In this document: positions 62,939-64,000 of the stretch, piece after piece
Layout: each line of letters begins with the position of its first letter
How positions within the stretch are numbered: position 1 is the stretch's first letter
Program-made: the position numbers and the translations under genes
NCBI RefSeq assembly: GCF_001613325.1
Contig: NZ_BDCD01000006.1
Coordinates: forward strand, 62,001-126,000
Length of the DNA: 64,000 nucleotides
Source of the DNA: Nocardia yamanashiensis NBRC 100130
GTDB lineage: Bacteria; Actinomycetota; Actinomycetes; Mycobacteriales; Mycobacteriaceae
Direction: 5' to 3'
Notes under the pieces: model-generated
Told to the model about the DNA's origin: nothing
The model's input: only the letters and a program-made list of their open reading frames with translations
The model's database searches: none

Positions 62939-63868
62939 ATGGCATCAACCGGCAAGTTGTCCGACCGGACCGTGGAAGTCGAGCTCGGAGGTCGTCTGGT
63001 CACCGTTCCCGAAGGTGGCCTCTACGACCGGTTTCGGATGAACACCGACCTCGACGAAATCGCGCGAGACCCAAGGGTCGGTAGCGTCGATTTCTTCCGC
63101 CGGATGCCGAAGACTCGCGTGGATTCCCGTATCGGCCCCACGCTGACGCCGAACTTCTACTACCGCATCTCCACGGCCCGGCTCACGATGCTCGCGCCGA
63201 GCAAAGCGATCCGGTCGCGCCTGCCCGAGGAACTGGATCCACTAGAGATCGTCCCGGGGCTGGGGATCGTGTCGGTGATGGCGTTCCGTTACGACGTGTG
63301 CGACATCGACTTCTACACCGAGGCCGCCGTCGGCATCGCCGTGAAGCCGGCGCGGCACGGCCGGGGCCTGGGCCTGTTCGACCTGGTCACCGGGCTGAAG
63401 AACGATTCCCTGCACTCCTATGTGCTCGCGCTGCCGGTCAGCACCGAGATCGCGCAGGTGCGCGGCCACGACGGCTACGGCTTCCCCAAGTGGGTCACCC
63501 GGCTCGACGTCGACATCGACACCGAGCGCACCTCCGCCCGGATCTCCAACGATCAGGGCGGCCTTGACCTCGACCTCTGGGCGCCCACCCCGAAACAGAC
63601 CGCGCAGCCTACCGGCGCGCACGTCTCGACCCTGACCTCCTACACCACGATCGACGGTGCCTGGCACGCCACGACCAGCCAGATCAACATGCTCTCCGCG
63701 GGCACCACGCGATTGCCCCGCGGCCTGAACCTCCAGCTCGGTGAGGGCCGGATGAGCGAGAGCCTGCGCGCACTGAAACCGATCCGGACGATCCAGCTCG
63801 ACGTCACCACCGAGGGCCAGCTGGCACTGCACATGCCGGTGCCCACCTCCGTCCCGGATCGCAGCTGA
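62939..63868 (+). CDS. Acetoacetate decarboxylase family protein
   Basis: 309 residues, AGAGGGG upstream. ADC-type beta-cone fold: VPEGGLYDRFRMNTDLDEIA, LPEELDPLEIVPGLGIVSVM, then FRYDVCDIDFYTEAAVGIAV and GHDGYGFPKWVTRLDVDIDT. Family enzymes decarboxylate beta-keto acids through a Schiff-base lysine; whether this one does is uncertain. Regulated by the upstream TetR operator. Confidence 0.88.
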   Translation: MASTGKLSDRTVEVELGGRLVTVPEGGLYDRFRMNTDLDEIARDPRVGSVDFFRRMPKTRVDSRIGPTLTPNFYYRISTARLTMLAPSKAIRSRLPEELDPLEIVPGLGIVSVMAFRYDVCDIDFYTEAAVGIAVKPARHGRGLGLFDLVTGLKNDSLHSYVLALPVSTEIAQVRGHDGYGFPKWVTRLDVDIDTERTSARISNDQGGLDLDLWAPTPKQTAQPTGAHVSTLTSYTTIDGAWHATTSQINMLSAGTTRLPRGLNLQLGEGRMSESLRALKPIRTIQLDVTTEGQLALHMPVPTSVPDRS

Positions 63869-63931
63869 GGGCTGCCCAACACGAGGGCCCACCACACCGC
63901 CGTTCGCCCCCGAATGAAGGAGGATCAGGCA

Positions 63932-64000
63932 ATGACCAAACGTGTGCTCCACGTCGTCACCAATGTCGGTCATTACGACGACCCATCCCACCCCACCGGC
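63932..64000 (+). CDS. DJ-1/PfpI-type 1 glutamine amidotransferase-like protein, C-terminus cut by window edge
   Basis: Opens MTKRVLHVVTNVGHYDDPSH with AAGGAGG before the ATG; only 23 residues are visible. The start resembles the type 1 glutamine amidotransferase-like/DJ-1 group, often with GNNTG or PTG after a first strand. It is in the same direction as the acetoacetate-decarboxylase gene, 63 bases on, so probably the same operon. Confidence 0.55.
   Translation, partial: MTKRVLHVVTNVGHYDDPSHPTG

Overview
The window is about 64 kb of uniformly GC-rich DNA with dense, mostly short operons. Two features suggest a Nocardia/Rhodococcus-type mycolic-acid actinomycete. First, there is an aerobic cobalamin block (cobN, cobG, cobH, a fused cobI-cobJ, cobK, cobL) with the short-chain dehydrogenase and F420-dependent reductase that accompany cobL in Mycobacterium tuberculosis (Rv2072c-Rv2074). 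Second, there is an Lsr2 nucleoid protein. Genus is inferred from gene content only. Many genes have a TANNNT -10 hexamer 6-7 bases before the start codon and no ribosome binding site, the actinobacterial leaderless pattern; this was used to choose several starts.

Layout. 1-2.1 kb: VOC protein, two convergent paralogous F420/PPOX proteins, and a secreted glycine-zipper protein followed by strong hairpins. 2.4-13.6 kb: the first cobalamin block. cobN lies behind a cobalamin riboswitch; cobG, cobH and cobIJ run the other way, with a guanidine-modifying enzyme, an Lrp regulator and a PadR regulator between or behind them. cobK follows a second glycine-zipper protein and carries a 7-bp tandem duplication exactly at its start. 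14-45 kb: a long accessory stretch separates cobK from cobL. It holds a PAS-ANTAR regulator, a NERD protein, Lsr2, a HEAT-repeat protein, several TetR-regulated enzyme modules with legible operators, an MFS exporter, an Rpn nuclease, two tandem HD-domain proteins, a decayed serine hydrolase and many small hypothetical or secreted proteins. 46-49.4 kb: a two-gene operon of a GT4 glycosyltransferase and a glycogen-debranching-type glucosidase. 49.4-52.1 kb: the second cobalamin block (cobL, SDR, F420 reductase). cobM, expected next to cobK/cobL, is not in the window. 52-64 kb: a convergent LuxR response regulator and a double-module histidine kinase, an epoxide-hydrolase-like protein lacking its catalytic residues, VOC and SMI1/KNR4 proteins, a pseudogene with an in-frame stop, and a TetR regulon with a repeated operator controlling an acetoacetate-decarboxylase-family gene.

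How it works together. CobG, CobH, CobIJ, CobK, CobL and CobN cover O2-dependent corrin-ring steps from precorrin-2 to cobalt insertion; CobM and others must be elsewhere. Only cobN shows a B12 riboswitch here. The clearest regulatory logic outside cob is four TetR modules in which an inverted repeat sits inside or against the promoter of a neighbouring enzyme gene. No tRNA, rRNA, CRISPR array, intact insertion sequence, integrase or phage module was seen.
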